Assembly (NCBI GenBank): GCA_964483985.1
Contig: CAZADS010000014.1
Location: 1-20,185, forward strand
From: CAZADS01 sp964483985
GTDB taxonomy: Bacteria; Pseudomonadota; Alphaproteobacteria; Thalassobaculales; Thalassobaculaceae
Direction of reading: 5' to 3'
Length of the DNA: 20,185 bases
Shown here: positions 1 to 7,457 of the stretch, piece by piece
Numbering within the stretch: the first letter of the stretch is position 1
How the letters are laid out: every line of letters begins with the position of its first letter
The notes under the pieces: generated by a model
What the model was told of the DNA's origin: nothing
Seen by the model: the letters and a program-made list of their open reading frames with translations, nothing else
The model's database searches: none
Position numbers and translations under genes: made by a program

Positions 1-831
1 TTTTTTTGTCATTTTGTAATCGGCGCCATATCCTATCGACATCCTCGGAGAAACGTTTCTAACCTGCAAAACACGACCCAGAAGTTTAATCGTTTGCAGC
101 ATTGGATTTACGCCGTCTTTTTTCGGATTCCCACCGTACAAAGCTATTCCTGGGCGAACCATATCGAAATGAAAGCGTGAACCAAGAAATATTCCACTAG
201 AGTTGGCTAGGCTAGCAGGAATAGTCGGCAGTCGTGACAAAGAATGTTCAAATTGACAAAGTTGTTCAAAATTCATTGGGTGTGCCGATTGGTCGGCACA
301 GGCTAAATGTGACATTACGTATAGCCAGGTTGTCCCGCAGAGTAGTTCAGGATTTTTAACTAAAAAACTGTATTCGTCTGGATGAAATCCCAAACGACTC
401 ATCCCAGTGTCTAAATGCAAAATTGCTTCTAATGGGTAGTTCTCGTTTTCCGAGGCGTTTTTCCATAGGGTAAGTTGCTGGATATCATTTATAACGGGGA
501 CTAATTTATGATCTATAAACAAATGTTCACTTCCTTTTAAAACCCCATTTAATACTGCTATTGTAATATTTCCTGCTGGAAGAGCAGATCGCAGTGATAG
601 ACCCTCGTCGACTGAGGAGACAAAAAATAATTTACATCCTCTCTGGTGCAAAATGTTGGCAATCTGCAGTGCTCCTAATCCATAGGCATCGGATTTTAAG
701 GTTGCTGCACAAGTTACGTTTCCGACTTTTTGTTGCAACAGACTATAGTTTGAGGCAATAGCATCCAGGTCTATTACTAAAATTGATTTGGATGTTTTCG
801 TTTGCGATTCCTTAATGACCAAACCGATCAC
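1..831 (-). CDS. alr: Alanine racemase, 5' part (cut by window edge)
   Basis: This is the N-terminal 277 codons of a PLP-dependent alanine racemase, which converts L-alanine to D-alanine in the cytoplasm for peptidoglycan. I translated the minus strand and found one unbroken frame. The PLP lysine is Lys46 in TLKSDAYGLG, the counterpart of the family's VKADAYGHG. Further family landmarks follow in order: HLDTGMSRLGFHP, MSHLACAD, RPGIALYGG and, near the cut, MSIGYGADY at the start of the C-terminal beta domain. The catalytic tyrosine of that domain lies beyond the window. The likely start is GTG at 831-829, overlapping the dnaB stop codon as GTGA, which suggests translational coupling; no ATG is available near the N-terminus. 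The dnaB-alr order is common in proteobacteria. Identity is nearly certain; the exact start is less so. Confidence 0.93.
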   Translation of the reverse strand, partial: MIGLVIKESQTKTSKSILVIDLDAIASNYSLLQQKVGNVTCAATLKSDAYGLGALQIANILHQRGCKLFFVSSVDEGLSLRSALPAGNITIAVLNGVLKGSEHLFIDHKLVPVINDIQQLTLWKNASENENYPLEAILHLDTGMSRLGFHPDEYSFLVKNPELLCGTTWLYVMSHLACADQSAHPMNFEQLCQFEHSLSRLPTIPASLANSSGIFLGSRFHFDMVRPGIALYGGNPKKDGVNPMLQTIKLLGRVLQVRNVSPRMSIGYGADYKMTKK

Positions 832-2339
832 CGACGTTCCGGTAAACGTTCTTCCGGGACAAAATCAGTAAAACGAGTTGTTGCTCCCTCGAAATGCAGG
901 GTAACAGTCCCGGTTGGGCCATGGCGTTGTTTACCAACAATAATTTCGGCCTTTCCGTGCGCTTTATTCCGGAGGTCCATCCATTTGTCGTGGCGATCGT
1001 GATATTTTTCGTCTCCTTCTTCGGCTCTCTGTACGGGCTCAGCTTTGTCGAGATAGTAATCTTCTCGAAATACAAACATAACAACGTCTGAGTCTTGTTC
1101 TATTGAACCAGATTCCCTTAAATCGGCTAGAATTGGGCGTTTGTCTTCACGCTGTTCAACCGCTCGTGATAATTGAGATAGAGCTAAAATTGGAACATTT
1201 AGTTCTTTAGCTATAGCTTTCAACCCTTGCGTTATCATAGATATTTCTAACACTCTATTATCAGCTTTTTGCCCAATAGGAGGCCGCATTAATTGCAAAT
1301 AGTCCACAATAATTAGTTTAAGGCCATGTTGTCGCATTAGTCTTCTCGCTCTAGTGCGAAGAGCAGAAATCGTAATTGCTGGTGTATCATCAATATAAAG
1401 GGGTGCGGTTTCTAGTTCTTGACTTGATCTAACTAATTTTTGAAAATCTGTGCTAGCTAAATCCCCTCTTCTGATACGTTCAGAGGGAATTTCCGTATTT
1501 TCCGCTAATACTCGCGTGGCCAACTGTTCGGCAGACATTTCCAGAGAGAAAAATGCAACTACTGAGGGGGCCTGGCCTTGTATTCGATGGGAAGCTGTTG
1601 CTACATGGAACGCTATGTTTGTAGCAAGTGCGGTTTTTCCCATGGCGGGTCTGCCTGCAAGTACTAATAAATCCGATGGATGAAGTCCTCCGAGGAGCTT
1701 GTCTAGGTCATTGAACCCAGTCGCCACACCAGACAATCCACCATCTTTTTTAAATGCGGCTTCAGCCATTTTTATAGACTGTGTTAACGAAACTCCAAAG
1801 TCTTGAAATCCGCCCTCGGACGTCCCAGTTTCGGCTAATGAAAATAGTTGACTCTCTGCGATTTCAATTTGTTCTGTGGCTGAAAGCTCTAGGTCATGCT
1901 TGAAAGCCTCGTTTACCATTGTTTCGCCGAGGTTGATCAGCTCTCGCCTTAAGAATGCTTCTTGTATAGTTCGGCCATAGTCTTCCGCATTTATTACAGT
2001 CACCACTGAGGACGCTAATTGAACCAAATATTGGGCGCCACCTGAATTAGCTAATGTTTCATCTTGGTCAAATAAGGATTTTAGTGTTACGGGGTTCGCT
2101 ATTTGGCCTCGTTCAATTAGGAGACTACATGCTTCGAAAATTCTCCCGTGCACAGGGTCAGCGAAATAATTAGGTAAAAGATAATCTGAAACCCGATCCA
2201 TTGCCCTATTATTTACTAGTATTGCTCCAAGCAAACCTTGTTCTGCTTCTAAATTATGCGGCGGTTCCCGCATTTGTACTTGGCCGATTTCTCGGGGTGC
2301 TAGAGAAGTAATATTTAAATTATTATCTAAAGTTGACAT
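828..2339 (-). CDS. dnaB: Replicative DNA helicase DnaB
   Basis: This is the hexameric 5'-3' helicase that unwinds DNA ahead of the replisome. With the start chosen here the protein has 503 residues. The N-terminal DnaB domain begins at PPHNLEAEQGLLGAIL. The RecA-like C-terminal ATPase domain carries Walker A GRPAMGKT (about 229-236), Walker B IIVDYLQLM (about 342-350), the DNA-binding/H3 segment LSQLSRAVEQREDKRP and the arginine-finger region FREDYY. Start choice is uncertain. ATG at 2339 gives an N-terminus of the usual alphaproteobacterial length ahead of REPPHN. A GTG at 2375 or ATG at 2372 would add 11-12 residues (MKARNSVILCC) that do not look like family sequence. None of these starts has a clear Shine-Dalgarno. 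The gene follows rplI after a 167-203 bp gap and overlaps alr by 4 bp. Confidence 0.96.
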   Translation of the reverse strand: MSTLDNNLNITSLAPREIGQVQMREPPHNLEAEQGLLGAILVNNRAMDRVSDYLLPNYFADPVHGRIFEACSLLIERGQIANPVTLKSLFDQDETLANSGGAQYLVQLASSVVTVINAEDYGRTIQEAFLRRELINLGETMVNEAFKHDLELSATEQIEIAESQLFSLAETGTSEGGFQDFGVSLTQSIKMAEAAFKKDGGLSGVATGFNDLDKLLGGLHPSDLLVLAGRPAMGKTALATNIAFHVATASHRIQGQAPSVVAFFSLEMSAEQLATRVLAENTEIPSERIRRGDLASTDFQKLVRSSQELETAPLYIDDTPAITISALRTRARRLMRQHGLKLIIVDYLQLMRPPIGQKADNRVLEISMITQGLKAIAKELNVPILALSQLSRAVEQREDKRPILADLRESGSIEQDSDVVMFVFREDYYLDKAEPVQRAEEGDEKYHDRHDKWMDLRNKAHGKAEIIVGKQRHGPTGTVTLHFEGATTRFTDFVPEERLPERR

Positions 2340-2542
2340 ACAACATAAGATAACAGAGTTGCGCGCTTTCATCACCGAAAAAGGATTAACAGGTTATTAT
2401 TAAACTAAGATAAATCAATACGTTACAGGTTGTTAAATCTGTTAATAGCGGGGATGAATTGATGTAATAGATTTTTTGCGAATCGTGATAACTTTAGATT
2501 TTAATTTTCAGGTATCTACAACCGGTATCTTTTAATAAAATT
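2340..2542 (-). promoter_or_regulatory. rplI-dnaB spacer with weak promoter candidate
   Basis: This AT-rich spacer is far longer than other gaps in the ribosomal protein cluster, so dnaB may have its own promoter. On the minus strand the best match I see is TTAACA (2436-2431), an 18-base spacer, then TATCTT (2412-2407). It is only a partial consensus match. A 7-base direct repeat GGTATCT occurs on the plus strand at 2511-2517 and 2524-2530, just past the rplI stop codon. I see no GC-rich stem followed by a T-run, so transcription of rplI may simply continue into dnaB. The span includes the bases of the possible longer dnaB start. Confidence 0.25.
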
Positions 2543-3160
2543 TTATTCGGACGGTTCAGGTGCCTCCAGCTTGTTTTCCGTTCGGTTTTCCGAAATCTCC
2601 GCATCTTTTGAATCTCTAGTGAAATTATTTCCCTCTGTTTGTGTTTCTATTCTATTTTGTTCTTCGTCATTTGTACCGACAGCGCGTCCAAGAACAAGTT
2701 GCTGATCTGCTTCCTCTGGGTTCCTCGCAATGTTGACGGTGATTTCCACTGAAATTTCTGGATGCAAACTGATAATAATTGGTTCAAGGCCTAAAGATTT
2801 AAGAGCTCGGTTAAGCCTTACTTGTTGTTTTTGAATTGTGAAACCAGAATTTGTTACAGCTTTGGCAATATCGCGCCCAGTAACCGAACCGTACAATTGT
2901 CCACTTTCACCCGCTGCTCGGATGATCGGCACCTTTAGGCCTAAAATTTTTTCCCCGAGGTTTTCAGCCTCTTTTCGGCGCTCAAGGTTATCAGCTTGTA
3001 GTTGTGATTTTTGAGATTCAAATTGTTCTAAATTCTCCTTGTTTTTTCGTAGGGCTTTTTTTTGGGGCAGCAAATAGTTACGTGCATAGCCAGCTTTAAC
3101 TTCAACCACGTCACCCATTTGACCTAGTCTTTCAATGCGTTCAAGTAATATAACTTCCAT
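2543..3160 (-). CDS. rplI: 50S ribosomal protein L9
   Basis: This is large-subunit ribosomal protein L9, which binds 23S rRNA and helps maintain reading-frame fidelity. The product is 205 residues. The L9 signature region is clear in MEVILLERIERLGQMGD and GYARNYLLPQKKALRKN (residues 24-40), followed by the long connecting helix (about 41-75) and the C-terminal domain with GQLYGSVTGRDIA (about 88-100) and HPEISVEITVNI. After residue 150 there is an acidic, asparagine-rich tail of about 55 residues with no clear fold, making it longer than the roughly 150-residue E. coli protein. Long L9 tails are common in alphaproteobacteria. The start is ATG at 3160, with AGGAG eight bases upstream; an in-frame upstream start at 3181 would add MSLGAKV and swallow that ribosome-binding site, so I reject it. 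Confidence 0.97.
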   Translation of the reverse strand: MEVILLERIERLGQMGDVVEVKAGYARNYLLPQKKALRKNKENLEQFESQKSQLQADNLERRKEAENLGEKILGLKVPIIRAAGESGQLYGSVTGRDIAKAVTNSGFTIQKQQVRLNRALKSLGLEPIIISLHPEISVEITVNIARNPEEADQQLVLGRAVGTNDEEQNRIETQTEGNNFTRDSKDAEISENRTENKLEAPEPSE

Positions 3161-3233
3161 AACTTTAGCTCCTAAAGACAAATATAACTTGTAAACTACC
3201 GAGCATGACTTGAATGTTCACTCTGTGAATGCC

Positions 3234-4208
3234 TTAAACTCTTGTTGAGTTTCCGCGTACCCGAGACTTGATGTATGCAAAATGATCTATCAAGCCTAAT
3301 ACTACCATTGCAAACGACCCCCATCGGGTCACTGTAATAATGGTATATAGGACGATGAGGATTCCAAAACGAAATTTTGTTTTCTCCGCTATTACGTGAG
3401 AAACTCCCAGTCCCGATAGGAATAAAGGGAATGCTAGGATACCGCATAGATTTGTTCCTAAATATGCTAATGGGCCATCGATAGTTATACTGAATACCAA
3501 ACTTGCTATGAAAGCTATGATCAACCAGCGTGATAATTGAATGTCGCCCAGTTCCGGCGTTGGGCGCAAATTCTTCCCAAACCGGCCTAGTAAAAATTGC
3601 GCTAATACTCCATTCATTAAAGTAAAAAAAATCCAAAATATTGCTAATAACGCCGGCGCTACTTTGCTGAGAAGTTCTTGAGCAATATTTAATTGATTGG
3701 ATCCTGGGACGACACTGCTTGTTTGGTTTTGAATTAAAATAGAACGATAAAGTCCTATTACATTTTCTACTTGTTCTGTTACTGAGGCCTCCAGCCCGTC
3801 GTGGTAGATTTGGAAATAACAAAACATAGCCATTATTGTGATTGTCGGAGTCGCGATCAACCACATGCAAAGAGGCCCGGGTGGATACCATTCGATAGAG
3901 GGGTGCCCTGAAACGCCGCTTATTTTTCGAGACTGGGTTGCTTTTTCGCAAAGAATGGAAACGGGTAGGGCGCAAGCTAATAAGTAAATTAGAGCGTTTG
4001 TCGGATTGCTGGCGAGTGCTATTGTCATGGAAGCAATTGCGCCCGATGCGCCTACCGCGGATCCTCCTTTGGCAAGACCGAGGATAAACAATGGAAGAGG
4101 GGCTATATACGTCAGCATTAGGGCTCCGATTGAACCCAGCGACATAGCTAGAAAAGTGCCTGCGCTGAATAGGGCAGACGCCCCAATCAGGAGCCATAAA
4201 ATTCTCAT
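3234..4208 (-). CDS. DUF2232 family integral membrane protein
   Basis: This is a 324-residue polytopic membrane protein of unknown function, recognised by position and hydrophobic pattern as the DUF2232 protein that alphaproteobacteria commonly encode between rpsR and rplI. About eight or nine hydrophobic segments are visible, at roughly 3-24, 28-47, 49-67, 71-88, 112-133, 185-207, 226-244, 250-275 and 285-308. The last helix is followed by GLIDHFAYIKSRVRG, similar to the family's conserved end. The loop at about 135-180 is the largest hydrophilic part. It has no catalytic motif I can name. The start ATG at 4208 lies 29 bp after the rpsR stop codon and has only a weak ribosome-binding site (GGTGAT). 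Co-transcription with ribosomal proteins is likely from spacing. A longer reading frame of 340 codons in another phase (3196-4218) is a shadow. Confidence 0.8.
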   Translation of the reverse strand: MRILWLLIGASALFSAGTFLAMSLGSIGALMLTYIAPLPLFILGLAKGGSAVGASGAIASMTIALASNPTNALIYLLACALPVSILCEKATQSRKISGVSGHPSIEWYPPGPLCMWLIATPTITIMAMFCYFQIYHDGLEASVTEQVENVIGLYRSILIQNQTSSVVPGSNQLNIAQELLSKVAPALLAIFWIFFTLMNGVLAQFLLGRFGKNLRPTPELGDIQLSRWLIIAFIASLVFSITIDGPLAYLGTNLCGILAFPLFLSGLGVSHVIAEKTKFRFGILIVLYTIITVTRWGSFAMVVLGLIDHFAYIKSRVRGNSTRV

Positions 4209-4237
4209 TCGATATCACCGTCTGTCTAACTCTAGCT

Positions 4238-4492
4238 TTAGTTCATTGTATACGGTAATAAAGCTAGAAATCGTGCTCTTTTAATAGCTTGTGATAAATG
4301 ACGCTGTTTTTTTGCGGAGACAGCTGTAATCCGACTGGGAACAATTTTGCCTCGCTCCGAAATAAATCTCTGTAATAATTTTACATCCTTGTAGTCTATT
4401 TTGGGAGCGGTTTTTCCAGAAAACGGACAGGATTTCCGTCGTCTAGTAAATGGACGTCTAACAGCGGGTCGAGAAATTGAAAGGGTGCTCAT
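4238..4492 (-). CDS. rpsR: 30S ribosomal protein S18
   Basis: This is small-subunit ribosomal protein S18, which binds with S6 to the central domain (platform) of 16S rRNA. It has 84 residues and a near-perfect alphaproteobacterial pattern: RRPFTRRRKSCPFSG, then KIDYKDVKLLQRFISERGKI, then VPSRITAVSAKKQRHLSQAI and the terminal KRARFLALLPYT. The ATG at 4492 is preceded by GAAGGAAA at good distance. It lies 15 bp after the rpsF stop codon, so S6 and S18 are surely made from one message, matching their function as a complex. Confidence 0.98.
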   Translation of the reverse strand: MSTLSISRPAVRRPFTRRRKSCPFSGKTAPKIDYKDVKLLQRFISERGKIVPSRITAVSAKKQRHLSQAIKRARFLALLPYTMN

Positions 4493-4507
4493 AGAGACTT
4501 TCCTTCG

Positions 4508-4963
4508 TTAGTTACCAACGGGTTCCGTCGTCGTTTCGTTAAGTGGTAGCTTTCGAGTTTGATTATCTCGTTCGTTAAACCCATGAGGTCCGGAACGGTC
4601 GTCATATCGCTCCCCACGGCGACCTCTATCATTTCGATCATTTTTGGTTTGCATCATAATGGAAGGACCTTCAGGTAATTCATCTAACCGTATAGTGAGA
4701 TGGCGAAGTATATCCTCGTTAAGGCCCATATTTCGTTCCATTTCTAAAACCGCGGCCGAAGGCGCATCCACATGGAACATAGTAAAATGCCCTTTTCGAT
4801 TTTTTCTTATTCGATATGCAAGGTTTTTTAACCCCCAATACTCTCGCCCTTTAACTTGACCACCATTATCTGAAATAATTTGTGCCATTTGGTCAGCTAA
4901 TTGATCCGCTTGTGTGGAAGTCAAATCTTGACGTGAGATAAAAACGCACTCGTAATATGCCAT
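4508..4963 (-). CDS. rpsF: 30S ribosomal protein S6
   Basis: This is small-subunit ribosomal protein S6, partner of S18 on the ribosome platform. It has 151 residues. The ferredoxin-like core covers about 1-100: MAYYECVFISRQDLT, the helix QADQLADQMAQII, the strand/loop GREYWGLKNLAYRIRKNRKG and the strand HFTMFHVDAP. After residue 105 comes a charged tail rich in Arg, Asp and Asn (NDRNDRGRRGERYDDRSG) that is probably disordered; tails of this kind are usual in S6. E. coli S6 has an acidic tail modified by RimK, but this tail is not a glutamate run, so I would not infer that modification. ATG at 4963 follows GGGAG by six bases. It is the first gene of the leftward ribosomal cluster. Confidence 0.97.
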   Translation of the reverse strand: MAYYECVFISRQDLTSTQADQLADQMAQIISDNGGQVKGREYWGLKNLAYRIRKNRKGHFTMFHVDAPSAAVLEMERNMGLNEDILRHLTIRLDELPEGPSIMMQTKNDRNDRGRRGERYDDRSGPHGFNERDNQTRKLPLNETTTEPVGN

Positions 4964-5060
4964 TACAGCTCCCCATGGATAATCGGTAATCGACGAAGCG
5001 ATCCCAAGCCGGCTTGTGCGGCAAGGAGTTATGTTAAAACGATTGATTAGATGTAATATT
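4964..5060 (-). promoter_or_regulatory. rpsF: rpsF leader with palindrome, candidate S6:S18 site
   Basis: The untranslated region in front of rpsF contains a perfect 12-base palindrome CAAGCCGGCTTG (5005-5016), about 40 bases upstream of the start codon. In the leftward RNA the central CAAG can pair with CUUG on either side, giving two alternative hairpins, one with loop CCGG and one with loop CCGCA. Many bacteria have an S6:S18 complex-binding motif in this leader, in which a CCG triplet is displayed beside a hairpin, mimicking the 16S rRNA site. The location and CCG triplets fit that idea, but I cannot confirm the full consensus structure, so this is a candidate only. Confidence 0.35.
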
Positions 5061-5219
5061 TCAAAACGAATTTAACTAATCAAATTTAGGTTGGAATATA
5101 CATGGATACTTGTCGCACGCAAGCTTCGACTAGGATTATTTTAAATTGCAGTAATTCATCAAAGTATTGGTAATATTAAGTGCCTTTCTTTTTATAAATG
5201 AATAACCGAGGGAGTGATA
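5061..5219. promoter_or_regulatory. Divergent rpsF / fabD promoter region
   Basis: This AT-rich stretch must carry promoters in both directions, because rpsF and fabD are transcribed away from each other. Rightward, TATAAA at 5193-5198 is a good -10 candidate that would place transcription initiation about 15 bases before the fabD start, but no convincing -35 sits at 16-18 bases. An alternative is TTGCAG, 19 bases, then TAATAT (5172-5177). Leftward, I see only weak matches. The fabD ribosome-binding site GAGGGAG (5208-5214) lies at the right end. Assignment rests mainly on gene geometry. Confidence 0.35.
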
Positions 5220-6179
5220 ATGAAATTAGGTAATACAAATCGTGCTGTTGTCTTCCCTGGACAGGGGTCGCAGGCTGTAGGGATGGGCAAGAATCTAGCA
5301 GAAACGTTTCCTGTCGCGCGCCAGACATTTGATGAAATAAACGATGCTCTTAATGAACCTTTATCTAGATTAATGTTTGATGGACCAGAAAATACACTTA
5401 CTTTGACGCGAAATGCGCAACCAGCATTGATGGCAGTGAGTATTGCTGTCTTGCGGGTGGTGGAACAAGAGACCGGACAATCTATAGAGAATCTTGCAGA
5501 TTGTGTTGCTGGTCATTCTTTGGGGGAATATTCGGCACTTACGGCTACTGGGGCATTAAATTTGGCTGATTCCGCTCGATTACTGCGCTTGCGTGGCGAA
5601 TCAATGCAGTTAGCCGTGCCAGAGGGCAACGGCGCTATGGCGGCGTTTTTGGGTGCTGAAATGGAATTTATAAAAAATATAGCCGAAGTTTCGTCAAAAA
5701 AGGGTGCTTGCGAGCTTGCTAATGACAATGGCCCAGGTCAAATAGTCCTCAGCGGTGCTAAGGACGCAGTAGAGCACTCAATCAAATTGGCGTATGAAAA
5801 TGGTATACGTAAGGCAATTATGTTGCCTGTCAGTGCACCCTTTCATTGTAACTTAATGGAACCAGCTGCCTTGAAAATGGAGAATGCCTTAGCAGAGATT
5901 TCAATATGTGCGCCCTCTTTACCTTTGATAACGAATGTACATGCTAATCCAATATCGTCTGTACCAGACGAAATAAGAAAATGCCTTGTGGATCAAGTAA
6001 CTAAAATGGTCAGGTGGCGAGAATCGATCATGTGGATGGCTGCTAATGGCATCCAGACTATTGTGGAAATGGGGGCTGGAAAAATATTGACTGGATTACA
6101 TAAACGCATCGATCGTAAATTGATGGTATATGCTGTTTCCCAACCGGAGGACATCGACCAATTTATTAAAACACTATGA
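5220..6179 (+). CDS. fabD: Malonyl-CoA:ACP transacylase FabD
   Basis: This is malonyl-CoA:acyl carrier protein S-malonyltransferase, the 319-residue enzyme that loads malonyl groups onto ACP for type II fatty acid synthesis. Family features are the oxyanion motif VFPGQGSQ (about 11-18), the nucleophile Ser100 in GHSLGEYSAL, the carboxylate-binding Arg125 in LRLRGESMQ and catalytic His209 in APFHCNLM; the C-terminal VEMGAGKILTGL is also typical. I prefer ATG at 5220, which follows GGGAG by six bases. An in-frame GTG at 5214 would add two residues and sits inside the ribosome-binding site. It heads fabD-fabG-acpP-fabF and shares the pathway with all three. No fabH is present here. Confidence 0.97.
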   Translation: MKLGNTNRAVVFPGQGSQAVGMGKNLAETFPVARQTFDEINDALNEPLSRLMFDGPENTLTLTRNAQPALMAVSIAVLRVVEQETGQSIENLADCVAGHSLGEYSALTATGALNLADSARLLRLRGESMQLAVPEGNGAMAAFLGAEMEFIKNIAEVSSKKGACELANDNGPGQIVLSGAKDAVEHSIKLAYENGIRKAIMLPVSAPFHCNLMEPAALKMENALAEISICAPSLPLITNVHANPISSVPDEIRKCLVDQVTKMVRWRESIMWMAANGIQTIVEMGAGKILTGLHKRIDRKLMVYAVSQPEDIDQFIKTL

Positions 6180-6183
6180 TTTA

Positions 6184-6936
6184 ATGGAGAAAAATTTGTT
6201 CGATTTAAGTGGTAAATGCGCATTGGTTACAGGTGCTAGCGGCGGAATCGGAAGTGCGATAGCACGAGGACTTCATGCGCAGGGTGCTGAATTGGTGCTA
6301 TCTGGGACCCGTCAAAGAGCTTTGGAAAAAATGGTGTCCGAGCTAAAAGATCGTGTGAGAATTCTGAAAGCGGATTTGAATGACTTAGACTCCATTCACG
6401 CACTGACAAAGTCTATAGAGAACGATGTGGAAGGTGGTATTGACATCTTGGTCAATAATGCAGGTATTACGCGGGATAGCTTATTATTAAGAATGAAAGA
6501 TGATGATTGGCAACAAGTTTTGTCAATTAATCTCACGGCGACATTCCACCTGACGCGTATTCTTTTGCGCGGCATGATAAAGCGCCGCTGGGGTCGTGTT
6601 ATAGGAATTTCATCGATTGTCGGAGCAACGGGTAACGCTGGTCAGACAAATTATGCGGCAGCTAAGGCTGGTATGGTTGGTTTCTCTAAGGCTCTAGCCT
6701 ACGAAGTAGCGAATAGGGGTATCACCGTTAATGTTGTGGCTCCGGGACTGGTAGAAACAGGGATGTTAGATTCTCTATCCAAAGAACATAGTTCTAAGCT
6801 ACTGAGTAATATTCCTGCAGGACGATTTGGATCGCCTGACGAAATAGCAGCTGCTGTAATTTATCTGGCATCCCGTGAAGCAGCTTATGTTAATGGGGCA
6901 ACGTTGCATGTAAATGGGGGTATGGCAATGATATGA
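6184..6936 (+). CDS. fabG: 3-oxoacyl-ACP reductase FabG
   Basis: This is the NADPH-dependent beta-ketoacyl-ACP reductase of fatty acid elongation, a 250-residue short-chain dehydrogenase. The cofactor motif is TGASGGIG (16-23), NNAG is at 91-94, and the catalytic tetrad is Asn116, Ser144, Tyr157 and Lys161 (YAAAK), each six residues beyond the E. coli FabG numbering. The C-terminus ends in YVNGATLHVNGGMAMI, the family ending. The start ATG at 6184 lies four bases after the fabD stop codon and has no clear ribosome-binding site, so translation is probably coupled to fabD. An upstream in-frame start at 6130 would overlap fabD by 50 bases and add 18 residues unrelated to the family. Confidence 0.97.
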   Translation: MEKNLFDLSGKCALVTGASGGIGSAIARGLHAQGAELVLSGTRQRALEKMVSELKDRVRILKADLNDLDSIHALTKSIENDVEGGIDILVNNAGITRDSLLLRMKDDDWQQVLSINLTATFHLTRILLRGMIKRRWGRVIGISSIVGATGNAGQTNYAAAKAGMVGFSKALAYEVANRGITVNVVAPGLVETGMLDSLSKEHSSKLLSNIPAGRFGSPDEIAAAVIYLASREAAYVNGATLHVNGGMAMI

Positions 6937-7160
6937 TTTTTCTGTGTGCGGGATTTTTTACAAGAAGTGATCTAAAGATAGCGCGTAGTGCTGGCAAATA
7001 AGATTAAAGTGTGTTATTCGCCGGTTACTTCTTATTCACGGCTAATCCGATCAGGTTGAAGCTCTATGACATATTTATTTAGTGCTAATACTGTTTGTTC
7101 GGAAAGCAGTGGAGTTTTCGATTAACTATTTAGCAATTTGCGAAGCCAGGGAATACCGAA
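6937..7160 (+). promoter_or_regulatory. acpP: fabG-acpP spacer with candidate acpP promoter
   Basis: This 224-base non-coding gap interrupts an otherwise tight fab cluster. The best promoter candidate is ATGACA (7066-7071), a 17-base spacer and TACTGT (7089-7094); the -35 matches five of six consensus positions and the -10 three. A separate acpP promoter would make sense because ACP is needed in much larger amounts than the Fab enzymes. I see no stem-plus-T-run terminator after fabG and no convincing structured RNA. The acpP ribosome-binding site, AGGGA, is at 7147-7151. Confidence 0.35.
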
Positions 7161-7394
7161 ATGAGTGAGGTTGCCGAAAAGGTCAAAGGTATAGTTGTTG
7201 AGCATCTCGGAGTTGAAGCTTCTAAAGTTACTGAGACGGCGAGCTTCATAGATGATCTCGGGGCGGATAGCCTCGACAATGTTGAATTAGTCATGGCTTT
7301 TGAGGAAGAGTTTGGTATCGAAATACCCGACGATGCGGCCGAGAAAATAGTGACGGTTAAGGATGCGATCTCTTTTATAGAGAGTGCTTCCTAG
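7161..7394 (+). CDS. acpP: Acyl carrier protein
   Basis: This is the 77-residue acidic acyl carrier protein of type II fatty acid synthesis. The phosphopantetheine attachment residue is Ser37 in the invariant GADSLDNVELVMAFEEEFG segment. The four-helix pattern is intact, including the acidic helix II that docks FabD, FabG and FabF, and the helix IV segment TVKDAISFIE. ATG at 7161 is preceded by AGGGA. The length and sequence are those of a normal housekeeping AcpP, not a specialised polyketide or lipid A carrier. It is followed by fabF after 63 bp. Confidence 0.98.
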   Translation: MSEVAEKVKGIVVEHLGVEASKVTETASFIDDLGADSLDNVELVMAFEEEFGIEIPDDAAEKIVTVKDAISFIESAS

Positions 7395-7457
7395 CGTATT
7401 TGCTTGTGGGTTGATCGCTATTAGTCATCTTTTGCAAGCATAACTTTGGTACTTTGA

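Noticed and set aside
608..616. The 9-mer TCGACTGAG, also found in the lptF hairpin arm (18781-18789), occurs within alr
   Set aside because: A shared 9-mer in 20 kb is not unexpected, and the alr copy has no matching second arm of similar length, so I do not treat it as a second copy of a repeat element.
3057..3064. Run of eight A (minus strand) in rplI as a possible slippery frameshift site
   Set aside because: It encodes the conserved QKKA part of the L9 signature, and the downstream frame is the expected one; no stop codon or structure suggests programmed slippage.
3196..4218. A 340-codon open frame on the minus strand, slightly longer than the DUF2232 gene it covers
   Set aside because: Its product is arginine/serine-rich with no family pattern, and its phase overlaps the hydrophobic DUF2232 frame that has a sensible start, neighbours and membrane helices. 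It is a shadow frame.
7400..7442. TGCTTG / CAAGCA inverted repeat between acpP and fabF as a terminator
   Set aside because: The arms are six bases with a loop of about 30 and no T-run follows, so it is too weak to support a terminator or attenuator.
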